Of a stretch of 64,000 nucleotides of DNA, positions 34,864-47,786 are shown piece by piece. Every line of letters begins with the position of its first letter. Within the stretch, counting starts at the first letter, position 1. The notes beneath the pieces were generated by a model. That model ran no database searches. It saw only the letters and a program-made list of their open reading frames with translations, and was not told the origin of the DNA. Origin of the DNA: Anthostomella pinea (Eukaryota; Ascomycota; Sordariomycetes; Xylariales; Xylariaceae); the NCBI GenBank assembly GCA_963556695.1, contig CAUWAG010000012.1, forward strand, positions 4,712,001-4,776,000, in the 5' to 3' direction. The position numbers were made by a program, and so were the translations under genes.

Positions 34864-37598
34864 CTATGCGACTCTTCGTCGCTTGGCTAGTTCTTGACTG
34901 CTGGGCGGCGTCAGCGGTATGGGGAGGGCCGCTCGCTTGCCCAAGGCGACACGGCTCATGTCTGGACACCTTGCTTCGTAAAGATCTTCCTCGCTCAAGG
35001 ATTGTGCATACGGGCTTCGCAGTTCCGACATTCCAGGAGAGTCTGCCTGAGGCGTGGGATAGAACGCACGGATGGGGGCCGGCGAAACCACGCCACTGAA
35101 GGACGAAGTTGCGTCGTCTGGCCCAATGTGGCGGACTAAGTAGGACTGATCTTTCGGCATCGCTAGCTCAGATACCGATGTGAGATAGTTGTCGTGCTCC
35201 CCTGCTCCTCCATCGTGCATGCCGATCATTGACATCAAGGACTCCCTTGAACTGCGTCTGCTGTCTAGGTATTCGCGCAAATCGAAGCACTGTCTGCAGA
35301 TTGGGTAGGTCGGCCAGCGGTCTGCTTCGTCACGGTATTGTGGAAGCTGGGGTCGTGATTGCTGGCCGCACCGCTCCTGAATATCGTCGAAGATGTCGGA
35401 TATTGGTGTGAAAAAGGTATGCCTTGGCCCAGGACCAAAATACTTACTCCGGCCCCATAGTTGACCGATGAGAGCATTCGTTTCACTGTCGATTATGGCA
35501 GCACCACTATCGCCTTCAACCCCGATTCCACCACGTATCCATTCATCTTCGTCTTCAGAAAGCTCTGGCTCCTCGACGTACCACTCGCGGGAGGCTTTCC
35601 CTGTGCCGTTTGCGGATCCGTCAACGTATGCGGGCACCTCACATACCTGACCCCTCTGATAGCCCGAGGTACGCCCAGTCGAGCAGACCACCGCACCTGG
35701 CACAACAGAGCTCATCGACGTGACAGGAATCTCTCGTCGCTGTGTTGTCGTAGGGAACTTCCTGAGAAGGTTTGCCTGGCGACTGCCTGTGGAGATCAGG
35801 ATCCAGTCGGTCACAACGAGTGGAGGCTCCTTATCGCTGTCCTCCCAATACGGGTCATGTGTGATTCGCGTCGTATTCAGGTCATAGCCAGAGGTTGCCG
35901 TCAGATTACCGACCCGGAAGTCTAAGCCTTCGCCGGTTAGTGCGTCGTGCCTCTCATTCGAACACTGAGCGCGGTCCGCTGGCGACGGGTGCTCGACTGT
36001 CACAGGGAAAGCTCCTTGACTTGCGCTCACAAAGGGGTGGAAGCTTGCGAGCCAATAACTGCCGCCGCCGATGGTTATACATGGTCCCAAAGTTGCAGTC
36101 GCCTCTTCCCCATCGTTGAAATTAGCCCCGATGCTGTCTCCCATACACGGGCTGATGTACGCAAAGGGATTTCGTGGCGAGCAGACCTCATCGGGCATAT
36201 CCTTGCCCAGGCCTCGAGCCCACACGAGGCGGTCCACGGCCCCCGTCGAAAATACGAAGGTGATGGTACTTCGGTAGGTTCCAGGGAGCAGATCTCGAAC
36301 ATGGCCCGCGATGGTAATTTTCCGAGCCCTTGTGACTACCCGCCGCGTCATGATGCATATCCGCCGAGTGTTGGGCTTGCTGCCCCGGCTCACGCTGATG
36401 ACATGGCCGGGCCCGCACCATTTGGGAAGGAACTCGACGAGGAATGGGAGGACACCGTGCTCCCATACTATCGGAAAGCTTGTCGACTCCAGCAACCTTG
36501 GTGTACGGCTTCTGGATGATCCCGGACTCTCGACCACTCTCGGCGTGCCTGCTGGATCATTATTAGTGCTATTGTCCAGTAGGATTGCGAGGTGAACTTA
36601 CCATTTGCTCTCCTCAACTTTCTTTCCGTGACCGTCCTCACCTGCTCTCGACATCGCTTCTTGGAGGTCCCGATGGACATCTCCATCTTCAGGGAGCTGT
36701 CTTCCGCTGGTACGGTCTGCTTCTCGATTGGCCTTTCAGCGGAAGAAGCAGCATCCAAATCACCTGATGGGTAGGGTCCGGCCTCTAAAAGATTGGTCGA
36801 CCGGCACCTCTGTTCAGCGGCAACCTTTTCACCGCCATGGGCCCATCTGAGGTGGCAGTCTAGTAGTTCGCGGGTTCCAAAGGTGCTTTCGGCACAGACT
36901 GCCACAGGGCACTCCAGCAAGTGCTCACTCTTGACGTGCCAGTTGAGCTCTTCCCGGGTGGCAAAGCCTGCGCTATCGCAAGGGCCATTGTTGCCCCACA
37001 AGCAGATGTGCGAGTGCCCGGTGCTTGTATGAGCCTCCAGGTCTTCGCCTCTGAAGAATCTGGCCTTGCAATGGGGTGCTAGGCACACGTACTCCACCGT
37101 TTCGCGGGGCGATGGCTTGACCACATTGCGAAGAGGGCTGGGACCACGAGACCAAGAAGAGGCATTGAAGTTGTCCGATGTGAACTCGGTCTGGATGGGA
37201 GACCACGCAGCGGCAGAGCACACGGACGACGTCCGCGACACGGTCGACGGGGGTGGCGAGAAGGTTACCGAGCTCGCATTGCTCGGCACGATGGTCGGCA
37301 CGCCATAGGATGAGGAGTCAGACACGGCGATCTCGGGGAACTTCTCGGTGTCGTCGTACAGACCGCTTACACCCAGTGCAAATGGGGCGAGACCGCCTTC
37401 TGACCACATCGAGTCGCGGTGCGTCAGAGGGTAGATGAGCGACGGCTCATCGTACCGGACTTGGCTGTCGAACAGGATCCGGTCCATATTGCCACTGTCT
37501 GGGAAAGGGATCGCATTGCCGTCTTTGCTAAGACGCCCATTCATCCTGGAGCGCTTGGCGGCCCCGAAGGGATAAGTGGGTTCCCGATTGACGCTCAT
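34864..37598 (-). CDS. C2H2 zinc-finger / trypsin-like serine protease fusion
   Basis: Two exons, 37598-36602 and 36548-34864 (53-nt intron, GTAAGT...CAG), encode 893 residues. Residues 1-165 are low-complexity. Three C2H2-like fingers follow at about 172-195, 199-226 and 230-254, with Cys and His pairs spaced as in zinc fingers. From about residue 430 to 730 there is a trypsin-like fold: candidate catalytic His503 (LASFHPF), Asp580 (VVTDWILI) and Ser680 in IGVEGDSGAAIID. The tail (about 730-893) is polar and ends in a basic KRRRVA that could be a nuclear signal. There is no secretion signal, so it is probably an intracellular or nuclear protease-like protein. Substrate and role are unknown. 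The reading is continuous across the intron, so the two parts appear to be one gene rather than two. Confidence 0.75.
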
Positions 37599-39929
37599 GG
37601 CTCCGTTGCCGTGTGTCTGGGGTTGTCCGGCGGCCGGTAAAGTGGATTTGTTACGCAAGTTACTAATAGACCAAGGTGGTGAAAAGGGGCTCAGATCAAA
37701 CCAAGACTTTCTATAGATCTGGCCAGGGAACTTAATTCTTTGAGGGTATATTCGAGGGTGGATTCGAGGGTAGATAATTGTTATTCGTCTATCGAAGGGG
37801 CTGAGGGGAACGGCAGGTCAGATAGCGAGGCCTCCCTCAAGGCAGCAAAGTCGCAGCAGTGCGGCGCAGCAGAGTGGTTCGCACACCATTCAGCTTTTTC
37901 GCACCCTCACCTGTTCGCGTTCCCTGTTATGATAGAGTAGGATCGATCGAGTTGCCTCGCCTTGGCTCTTTTAGGAGGGTAACAAGTCTGACCGGATGAA
38001 GTACTTAACAGGCCCATTAGCAACGATTTGGTACTATGCGGGTACCTATCACAGCCGTGTTAATTACACCAGATTCACATGTCGATCGATCGAGTCGGTT
38101 CCACGCGCATGGCAAACCTCGATGCGGTACACCGTGGGGTCTCCATTCCAGGTTGTCACGTGTAACGGCCCCCGATGTCTGTGGTCTAGGCTGGAGGCTT
38201 ATAATTAGCCCTGGGATGTTGGAAGGAGGGGAGAAATGAAGTCGATGTATCCCGACGGAAAGGAAGTAAAAGACACACGAAGGGGTTGTTGTTAGCAATA
38301 ATGAGCTTCGGCGAGAATCAGGACCAAGTGTCGAATTATATGTGCTGGACATGCAGCTATTACGTGACGCATCCTGATGTGTTACATTTGCGTAGTACTT
38401 TTGGTAGACATAGTCACCCCCATCTAAGATCTTTGACCAGTGTAGGGCCTCGGTCTACTTAGACATGACGGGACGAGAGCGCCAACCGGACCCGGACACC
38501 GTCTCGGACCAGCCGGCATGACCCATAGGCCGTGATTTCACCTTGCAGCGCACCCGTCGGCTCGTGATTTGTCGCCGGCGCTACCGGCCGTGACGAAGGC
38601 ACTGATGCAATGGATCATTCGTATCACGGATGGGTTGATCGAGAACGTAACGTATTATTTAGCCAATGTCCACAGCCATCTATGTGAATACCGCTGAGAC
38701 TGCACCATAAGGCCGTCTCAAGGAACTGAAGTCTGACGATGGAACCTCACGAGTTTCACCGTCTGGAAAGACGGCGCCGAGATTGCTGGAGATTGAATTG
38801 TTGTTGCGTAGATGCATCAGCCTGTATCAAGACATCCATACCCTCTATGTACTGAACTGCATAGATGCGCACCGGTCGTTGAGTCGTTGGATCTCGACGT
38901 ATTCTGCAAGCTGAACAGCGTGTTATGGTCCCGGAACTGGGGTCAAGCTTGGGTGCGTTGTTCCTGGCTCCATCAACACTAAAGTCGGAGATTTTCTCGC
39001 GCCATGTGGTGTTGTTGCCATTACTTATTATCACTAAAAGATTGAGTACCGGTTGCCTCCAACCCATTGCAGCTGTCCATGCTAGGTTGTTGATACACCG
39101 CTGGGACAGACGAAGCGTAAATTCGACACACTTCCAACCTCCCGAGTGCCTCAATTCATCAGTCACCTCGGCTCGGTGGACGGCAGTCTCAAAGTGGCCT
39201 GAGAGTCCTGAAGCCCGCCTCGCGCCTCGCGCCTCGCGCCTCACTTTCATCGCATGACAGACATGCGGACTTGTTGCGCAGGGTCCGCGTTTTGAAGGCT
39301 GATGCCCTAGTAACGCTGTGAGCCTATCAGAGGCGAAGGAGAGCACAGCAGGTGCGGGGCTGCGGGGATATCGGTACGAGAACCGAGCGCGGTTCGGCGG
39401 TCGGTTGCAGCTGCCAGGGCTGCCAGGCTCCAGGCTCCAGCAGTGAGTTGAGTGCCCTCCAGCTGACTGCCCTGACACAAACAACATGAATCCCGAGGTC
39501 AATGACAGTGGTCTTATCACCATCGGCCCACGGCCCAAAGCCCATCATCGCGTTGCCCATTGCCCAAGGAAAAGACTGTCGTGAAGGATGAGCCTCAGAC
39601 TCGGTCACCACCCACTGCCTATCCTAGCTGTGTCGCCTAATTGGGTTTGCTACCTACCTCAGATTATACCTACTAACCTTAACTACCAACCTTGCTGTCC
39701 GTCACGGCTGGGCTCCCATCTTGTTTAATTCCATCACCATCTGCAAGCTATCATCGCCTTTACAACTACCACAACTACCACAACTACCACCACCACATAT
39801 GCCATCGCCCAGTGTCTCTTCGTGCGCCGACCTCGAGTTGCCCGTCCAGGCTGTGTCCAAGCTGATTGCCTACCCGCATTTCACCTATTCCTAGCCCAAC
39901 CAGTCGTGTTGATCGCGTCGCATGCCACC
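37599..39929. other. Gene-poor divergent region between the protease fusion and apsB
   Basis: About 2.3 kb. No frame shows family motifs; the longest (minus strand, 38756-39538) has a composition unlike a protein. A sevenfold-unit repeat lies at 39216-39243. An ACAACTACC-type pyrimidine/purine repeat lies at about 39760-39795, just upstream of the apsB leader. Confidence 0.55.
39216..39243. repeat. Tandem heptamer CGCCTCG, four copies
   Basis: Four near-perfect copies of a 7-nt unit in non-coding DNA; the last copy has one change. Confidence 0.9.
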
Positions 39930-42900
39930 ATGGAGGAAGACGAGAACACCCGTCCCGCCAGTCGGTCACCCGAACGAGCCGAAGACCAGGAAAGGCACCA
40001 TGACGACAGCACAGCAGCACCAGACGCCACCGTCCAGGTGCTGTCCGAGATACAGAATATCCCCTTGCCGCAATCGCAACCGCGCACGCCCCCCGACGAC
40101 AGCAGCTTTGTCGACACCACCAAGCTTGACCGCGACGACGACGACCATGTCGATTCCATGACCGACGAGGAGCAGGTCAGGGCACACCTGCAGGACGTCG
40201 AGTCGAGCTTCATGCCGCCCATATCACCCATCCGGGTCACTGGCCCTGAAGGCGGCATCGACGATACTTACCTCTTCGATGGCGCCGCCAACAAGCCCTC
40301 CGCGTCCGATGCCCAACCACAGTCGCAGCCACAGTCGCAACCACAGTCGCAACCACAGTCACAACCACAGTCCCATCCATCCCCATCCACGACCCCGACG
40401 CCGAACCAGACCGAGCAATATGAGATGCCTGGTTCTTTCGATACCGCCACAACCACCCCGAAACCCAGCCCTCCCCGCGAGTCAGCGCACGCCACACCCC
40501 AATCGGAAGAATACTCGTCCCTGCCAGAGCTCCAGCCCGATGGCTCTCAAATTGCCGACGCAAGCAACACCACATCGTCCCTCGAAAACCTTTCGTCTTC
40601 TCCCACGGCTGCTGTTGCTGCTCGTGCCGTATCTAACGCTATATCCACGGCTGGCAACGCTGCCGGCCCGGACACCAGCAGCCAATGCGAAAGTACAGAT
40701 GTCTCAGCACAGGATAGCTCCGGCATGCAGGGTCCCAATGATGGGTCTTTCTCTGCTGGTGCGCCTACCATGCACAGCCGGAGCTCTGAACTGAACCTAC
40801 CCAGGCTCTCCACCAATACCGAGAGCCTCTCAGGCAACTCCCTCAAGGTCGGAAAGCGTCCCAAGTATCTGCGCAGCAGGAACGGCAGTGAGCGGTCCTC
40901 CACCTCTTCATTCCTCACCAGCGACGATGTCGACAGCGACACGACAGTCGGCCTGGGCGCCGACTACGCTCTCCAGTCGGGCGGTGCTGTTCCTGCCTTT
41001 GGCTTGACGCGCAGTGTCAGCAACACCTTGTCTCGCTCAATAAGCATGGGCAGCGTCGCCTCTGGATTCGACGACGGCCCCGATGCCGCGCGACTCGACC
41101 CCTTGGAGCCTCTCGAGGAAATCGATAGCCCACGGTCCGACCAGCGCCAAGACGACCTCCTGACGACCCCAAAGGCAAAAAGGGGACCTCTCAACGCGCC
41201 TACGGATACCGTTATTGCCAGACATGTCCGCAATGTGGAAGTGCCCGAGTCGCTCGCCGAGGTGTACAAGACGAAGGGTGGCCTATCCACGCCCCTCCAA
41301 CCGTTTCGGAAGATGTCGGATTATACTCCAGCACCTAGCACCGCTGCGCGCAGTGGGAAGAGCTTGACGCTCAAGGAGCAGTCGAGCACGATCGAGCGTT
41401 TGTCCAAGGAGAACTTCGATCTCAAGCTGAAGGTCATGTTTCTATCCGATCGCCTGGACAAACTATCCGAAGAAGGTGTTAAGGAAATGATCTCGGAGAA
41501 TGTCGAGCTTAGAACGGCCTTGGCAGTCACACAGAGGGATAACAAGATCTTGAGGCGGCGGGTGAAGGAGTTAGAGAAGCGGCTCCGCGACGAAGAAGAC
41601 CGCCCGAGTACCGCCAAGAGTGGGTATTCGTCCGATGGGCAAGCGACCTCGGCTTTCAACCAGGATGCTCAAGATCTCGAAACTGAAGTGGTATATCTCC
41701 GAGAACAAGTTGAAGAATACGCGAACGAAATGGAGAGGCTGCGGACCGAGAACATGTCCAATCAGTTCGAGAAGAGGAAGCTAGCGGAGACAGTCAGGTC
41801 GATGGGAGACCGGAATAGCGAGCGTGCCGGCGAAGGCCTCGGTAGACAGGAAGAGGCAGACCTATGGAAGGATCTGCTCGAGCAGGAAACGGCCCGCCGT
41901 GAGCAGGCGGATGACGACAACAGGAAACTTCGCGACGAGATCTTCCGCATGAAACAAGAGGTGAATGGGACTGCGCCGAGCGGCGGTGGGCTGCACCACA
42001 CCACAAACATCTATAACATCACACGAAAGGCCAAGCCGGTGTCACCATCCAGGTCGCGTCCCGTATCTGGTCTATCTGGAGATATTGACCAGGGTAACTC
42101 GCTGAGCCAGTCGGGCACCTTGGTGGAAGATATTCGTCGGGAAAGCGAGCAGCTGCGCCACGAGAATGCCGAGCTGCGAAGAGAGGTTGGAGCGCAAACG
42201 TCCATGCTGACGTCGCGGAATCGTGAAAAAGAGCGGCTGTACCAAGAGATCGAAGAGCTTAAGCTGATCCAGCGGCGAGGCGGGCCAGCAACATCCACCG
42301 TGGATAGTCTTCTGGACCGATCGGCATCCAGGGTTGGTGCCAGAGCTGGTGCTCATGAACGATCGACCTCAAGGGGAAGCGCCCGCACGAGATACACCAC
42401 CACTGTGGAAGATCCCGACCGCGAAGAGCTGGAGAACAAGATGGCAGAATACCGTGACAAGATCAACGAGCTCAAGTTCAAAAACCAAGAGCTCCAACGT
42501 GAACTCGAGACATCCATGACCGACTTCGAGGCGGCCATGGAAGGCTGCAGACAAGCAGAGGACAATGCCGCCAGCCTGGAGGAAGAACTTGAGAATCGCA
42601 TCAACGATCTTATGGCTATCCAGGCAGAGCGGGATGAAGCGCTGCAGGAACAATCAACTCTAGAAAATGACTTTGAGACGTTGCGAAAGGAAGCCCAGGA
42701 GGAGATCGACGCTTTGGAGGCCGAAGGCGAAGTGAAATCGGATGAGATTCAGAGGCTTCAGCTCGACCTTCAAGATCGTAACGAGAACTTTGATGCACTC
42801 CAAGACGAAATGCGCAGCATGAGCGAATCCCTGATCAGACTTGAGGACGACCAAGATAACAACTTGAGAAGGATCGAACAGCTCGAGCTGGAGCTAACCG

Positions 42901-44626
42901 AGTCTAACAAGGAGCTCGAGGAGCTCGAGGCCAAGCTTCTCGAATCCAACGACAAGGCCCAGCGGCTTGGGGTGCAACAGGAGTCCAGCCAGGGCGAGAT
43001 CGCCTTTTTGCGCGAAGAGCAAGAGGGGGACAAGATTCGCATAGGCGACCTCGAGGCAGCGATCGCCAACGCTGAGCAGAGCATCCGGGACGAGCGCGAC
43101 CGGTCTAAGGAACTGGAGCAACGTCTCGCTGGTGAACGCAAGCAGCGTGAGATTGTGGCCGACCGCGAGAAGGAAGAGGTGCAGCAATTCGTCAACGAGC
43201 TCAACCGAGAAGCGTCTACGGCCAAGGATGAAGCCAGGAAACTCCGCAAGAGTCTGACAAGCAGGGAAGTGGAGGCAACCGAGTGGAAAGAGAGACTTAT
43301 GGAGCTGGAGAACAACCTGAGAGAGGCACTAGGAGACTTGAACGGGACACGCTCAAGTCTGCTCAAGGTGAGACATACAAACGCAGCTACGGTGACACCT
43401 AACTAACAGTCCAACAGTCGATTGCCAAACTCCAGCGTGAGCTCGAGAACACGGTGCGCGAACTCGACACCACAAAGAGCTCTCTGCTTGAGAAAGACCG
43501 CATCATCAAGCAGCGCGATGGCCTGCTCGAGTCTCACGCTCTAGAATCTCGGAGGCTTGCCGACATGCTCGACAAGGAGCGCCAAGCTCATCGCAACACC
43601 AAGAACCAGCACGAGACTTTCCAGCGCACGCATCAACACGTGTCGCGGACTGTCGACAGCCAGGACTCCCGCATCATCGAGCTCGAGACCAGTCGCGCGA
43701 CGGACAAGAAGAGGATAATCCAGCTCGAGACCTCGTTTAAGGAACAGCTCGCGGAGCGTAACAACCTCCTCCTTGCCCTGTGGACGAGGCTCTCGTCCCT
43801 CTGCGGTACCGACTGGGCCCACAACCACAGCCTGATTAACGGCCGGGCTCTGCCGTCGCTCGAGTCCATCTCAACCATGCTGCCCGGTTTCAGCAAGAAC
43901 CTGCTGATGGCCGTCAAGACGATTGAGGCCATGGTCGGCAACTTCCAATCACGTGTCAAGTCGGTCGAGCGTGATCTTTGGAAGGAGTACCAATCGCTGG
44001 AAAACAACCTCGAGCTAAAAGCGAAGAAGCTTGAGCGTCTCGAGACCATCATACGCTCGGGGGTCGCATCGGGCAGTTATGAATCGCAGGCCAAGCTATC
44101 GCAGCTCGAGTCCGCCTATCGGGCGCTGAAGATTGAGAATGCGACACTTCAGCGCGCCAACGACGCGCGAACCCGTGGCGCTGGCTATTTTGACCGGTCA
44201 GTTTCCAGGAATGCCACCAGCAACGGCTCTCACGAAGAGCTGGTCGGGGGTGGCAGTCCTTCACCTTTAGTGCCAACTGGACCGATCCGCCAGGACTCCA
44301 AGATTCCCCGCAGCAAGACAACCCATTTAGAGACCACTACGACTAGCAGAACCAGGAACAGCAGCACGGCTCGTAGCTCCTCTAAGACGGGGGTGGTCGA
44401 CCTCGAGCGTCTGGGGACTTCCAATGGCGATGACGCTGCTGGAAAGGGGGGTGACGAGACCCGATGGATGTTCAGGCTGCGCGAACTCGAGCATAAGCTG
44501 AAACACGAGAGGGAAGCCAGAAACATGGATCGAGCATCGGCAAGACAGAGGATCCAGGATAGCGAACGGCAAAGCAACGAGCTCGCAGCCGAGCTGGTCC
44601 GCGTCAGAAGAAGAGGTGGGGAGTAG
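39930..44626 (+). CDS. apsB: Microtubule-organising coiled-coil protein ApsB/Mto1-like
   Basis: Two exons, 39930-43367 and 43418-44626 (50-nt intron), encode 1548 residues; the A. nidulans protein is shorter (about 1050). The ATG is in a strong context (CACCATGG) and is the first in frame. Residues 1-440 are disordered, with a QPQS repeat near 130-150. A centrosomin motif 1 (CM1) domain lies around 478-560 (LTLKEQSSTIERLSKENFDL, LKVMFLSDRLDKL), the segment that recruits gamma-tubulin complexes. A nearly continuous coiled coil follows to about residue 1330. The end (about 1480-1548, RWMFRLRELEHKLKHEREAR) matches the Mto2-binding region of fission yeast Mto1. The protein organises microtubules from spindle pole bodies, septa and other sites. 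An upstream in-frame extension exists only through non-ATG codons. Confidence 0.88.
40318..40372. repeat. 12-nt coding tandem repeat in apsB (QPQS units)
   Basis: About four and a half copies of a unit close to CAGTCGCAACCA, encoding repeated QPQS. It lies in the disordered N-terminal part of ApsB and is a candidate for length variation among strains. Confidence 0.9.
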
Positions 44627-45425
44627 CCAGCGCTTCCACCTAGGCAAGGGGCGGGTCACGAATACTTGGCGGCGCGATATGAACGATAAATGTGTATTCC
44701 GATGGCCAAGTGCTACGAATACAGAGGCGGCCGGAGTTCAGGGACACGATGTAAATCACAAGGCTTTGGTAGTATCTGTATCGGCGCGGCGATTACGGCG
44801 TATTATGGCGTCCCGATGGGACGGGACTTATCCCTGGCGTCTCGTGGGTATGGCTACGGTGGTTGTCTGCGAAGCTTTGTTTTGTCTGGAGGGCGAGTAC
44901 GATATCGCAAAACAGCAGTGAGGGAGGGCGCTTGGGACGTTGATTACGGCCTTGAGTCAATAGACGTATGCTGCAGTCTTATCGAGCACTCCGATGCATT
45001 CACAAAACAAGGTATATCGACCGACCACCCGGAGTGTTGTCCTAAATATTTCCGGTCGATGAAGGTACAGGACCCCAGTGCCGACAGCTCGAGTTGACCA
45101 AGGCTGCACACGCATAAGCTTATGTGGCTGTATTTTCTGTTCGGGTTTCAATGTTACGGGTTACCCGTTGAGTCCGTTCTCGGTGTCCAAATTTCACTTG
45201 AAGTGCAACACTTTTTATTGTCAAGCTTGGAACTTTGTGATACACGGCGATAAACCCTCCTATACTGTTCCTTGTAGACGGGAGGCTCTTGCAATCAAAA
45301 TGTGCCTCGTCTACATGAAATGAGGTCATCCCTGATGGCTGCTATTCCCACGTCATGGTTCCCTGCATAGCTTGGAGGTTTAGGAGTGAGGACTACATAA
45401 ACCACGGAGAGACCAGCTGCGTATA
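44627..45425. other. Intergenic region downstream of apsB
   Basis: About 800 nt of non-coding DNA; nothing recognised. Confidence 0.55.
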
Positions 45426-45594
45426 TACAATCACCCCCCATAAATCTCCGTCCCATATTCCTCGATCAATCGTGGGTATCAATACTATTCTCGAATCAAT
45501 GTAATAAGCACCCTGAAATAAGCAGCATTCATCTAAAAAGCCGTTTTTAATGCTTATTCCAAAGTGCTTATGTCATTATAATAAGTATCAGTGC
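45426..45594. mobile_element. TA-family MITE, copy with damaged right end
   Basis: The left end (TACAATCACCCCCCATAAAT, then CTCCGTC) matches the family terminal repeat with several changes. The interior has the family's AATAAGCACCCTGAAATAAGCA and TGCTTATTCC units. The right terminal repeat is missing; similarity ends near an ATCAGTGCA. This is an old or internally deleted copy. Confidence 0.6.
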
Positions 45595-47100
45595 ACAGGT
45601 TCTCTGACCACATCACTCATTCTCCTGTTCAAGCACCCCAACACCGTTTAATATTTGTCTCCACTGCCTTCGTCTTCTACGCTCTACCGCCGAAGATGAG
45701 CAACCAACCCTCTGTGTCCAAACACGGCACCGAATTCAAAGTCATCGGCACGGCGCTCTCCCGCACTGTGGTACCCGCGGAGAGGCTCTTGTTCTTTAGT
45801 GTCAGGGATGGATCATGGATGGGAGTCGCTGTGCAAGGCGTCGGGGAGGAAGTCCCAGATATTCCATGCCCCAAGACCAACGACCGAGAGGCTATCCATC
45901 GCCTGGCTAAGAATATCTTGTTAAGGGACTGATGAAGTGGCTCCAGAGAAGAGCTGCCCAACAGGGTAGGAAGCGGGAGCAGCCTCCGCAACGGAGAGAA
46001 GACCCTGCAGGATCCTTGTTTTGATATCGTCTGCAAGGGGTTGACAGCACGCAAGGCATGGGAAGATGCATGCCACGGCTTTTCCTGATACTTGTCGTCC
46101 TGAATCCAAGTGGTGGGACAACCGTGCTGATGTTCTCGTCCAACTTGAAGAAGGGGTATCAGCATAAGTAACCAATATCAAGCTCTCTCGTGATAGCCAT
46201 CACTTAGTAGCCTCGCTCAGACGATAAGTAAGTCAGGACTGGAACTCTGATGGCCATATTGATTATCGTGCATGCTTACTTGGACGTCATTGGCGCGGGC
46301 TAGAGTCACCTCAGAGCGAAGCCCGCTCGGCCAACGGCGACTGAATGTCCCGGAGACCGTCCTATATGCAGAAAATGATCATCACACACATCCAGCTCGT
46401 TGTTTCCAAGGAGTGGAACGTGGAGCTGAGCAGGGGTCTCTTCTTCTGGAAGATGATTAAGGCTGAGGCTAACGATAGACTAAGTTACCGGCTACCTGGT
46501 ACGGCCGAGTAGTGTCAAAACTGGTGTGAGTATGATCAATGCGTTTCGGCCAATATCACCGACATCAGATGACACCCAAGCCCGTGCCCGGGTCCGCGTC
46601 AGCCCGAACACTGATTTCGTCGTTTCAGCCTTCAGCTCCAACCCCCAAACCTTCTATCTTTATACAACAGCTGAACCGCTCATGTTACCTATTGGCCTGG
46701 ACCGTACCGTATCAATGGACAAGCGGGGTCTCTCCCCCTATTAGTGATATGTCTAGCACCGGGGCTCGGTGCTTGACGACGACCGGGCCCCGTGCTTGAC
46801 GACGAGGCGATGATCCGTAGATTGGGTTCTGGGCTCAACACCCCTTAACCAGATCGTCATAGCTGTGGAGAGGAACGAGAGATGCCTTTATGATGAGGAC
46901 TGGTATCCGACCTGGAGGAAGCGACACCAAATGGATATATAAGGGTAGCAAAGCTCGCCCTTCTCAGAGTCTAGGTACCATCTTCCACACCAGCATCGCA
47001 CATCTGCCTAGAACCAGTTCATTCACACAAAGATTCACTCTTACCACTGCAAACGACTGCCCTCCCAAGCCTCCACCAGAAGCCCCGACACAAACCCAAC
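45595..47100. other. Gene-poor stretch and CVNH promoter
   Basis: About 1.5 kb. A 78-codon frame at 45696-45932 opens with an ATG but shows no recognisable motif. A short direct repeat of GTGCTTGACGACGA occurs twice near 46760-46805. Confidence 0.5.
46936..46942 (+). promoter_or_regulatory. TATA-like element of the CVNH gene
   Basis: TATATAA lies about 165 nt upstream of the ATG, leaving room for a leader of roughly 130 nt. Judged only by sequence and position. Confidence 0.35.
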
Positions 47101-47701
47101 ATGCAGGCCTTCAGCATCATCGCCGCCGCCGCCCTGGTTCTGTCTACCACGACCATGGCTGGCCTAGTGCCCCGAGGAGGCGGTTTCTATGCGAGCTGCG
47201 GCGCCCCCCTTCGAGGCGGCGAAGCAGGTACTGTGACGTTTCTATGCCCGAACGACGAGGGCAAGACGATCCAGAGCATCCTGAACGTCAACCAGTGCAT
47301 CGGCAACCAAAACGGCCAGCTGGTCTTGCAGGCGGGGTGAGTGTCAAAACTTCCAAGATTCTTCCGGGTAGTTATCTACTGCAAGTCCTGGGTTTACCTT
47401 TTTCTCGTGAGCTGACTTCGGGACTGGACAGTGGTGGTTTCGTCGCCGGGTGCAAATGGGGCCAATGCGCCATAGGAGCCTTTGACAGCGACAGGGGTTA
47501 TGTCAACACGGCGCTGAACTGCGCTGAGTGTGGTGATGGCCAGGGAAACTGGGTCCAGTCGGCCATTGATCTCAGTAAGTCCCAACTGACAACTTTTTCT
47601 TTCTGAAGTCGGGGATTCTGATATTTCGCTCTCTAGACGATTTCGTTGTTAACCGCAATGGGCTCACCATGTGCTTTGACGTCGTGTCTGAAAAGGCTTA
47701 A
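47101..47701 (+). CDS. Secreted cyanovirin-N homology (CVNH) lectin-like protein
   Basis: Three exons, 47101-47336, 47432-47574 and 47637-47701, with introns of 95 and 62 nt, encode 147 residues. The N-terminus is a signal peptide (FSIIAAAALVLSTTTMA). The mature part shows the two tandem CVNH half-repeats. The first has FLCPN, ILNVNQCIGNQNG and GFVAGC; the second has LNCAECG, AIDLNDFVVNRNG and a terminal MCFD. The repeated (D/V)LN-x5-N-x-NG pattern is the family signature, and intron 2 falls at the same place relative to it as intron 1 does to the first repeat. CVNH proteins bind high-mannose glycans; roles in fungi are mostly unknown. Eight or more Cys suggest a disulfide-stabilised extracellular protein. 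Binding activity is inferred from family only. Confidence 0.8.
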
Positions 47702-47786
47702 TGCCAACTGATATGCCCAGAATACAACATGGCAGTCGCCCCTGTGGTATGATTTTACATTGTGATGCTACGTATCTAGGGCTTGA

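Noticed and set aside
38756..39538. 260-codon minus-strand frame
   Set aside because: No motif, no splice-supported neighbour, and it covers low-complexity sequence including the CGCCTCG tandem repeat.
45696..45932. 78-codon frame with its own ATG, possible small gene
   Set aside because: No recognisable motif, begins about 100 nt beyond a decayed MITE, and similar-sized frames are common by chance here; left uncalled.
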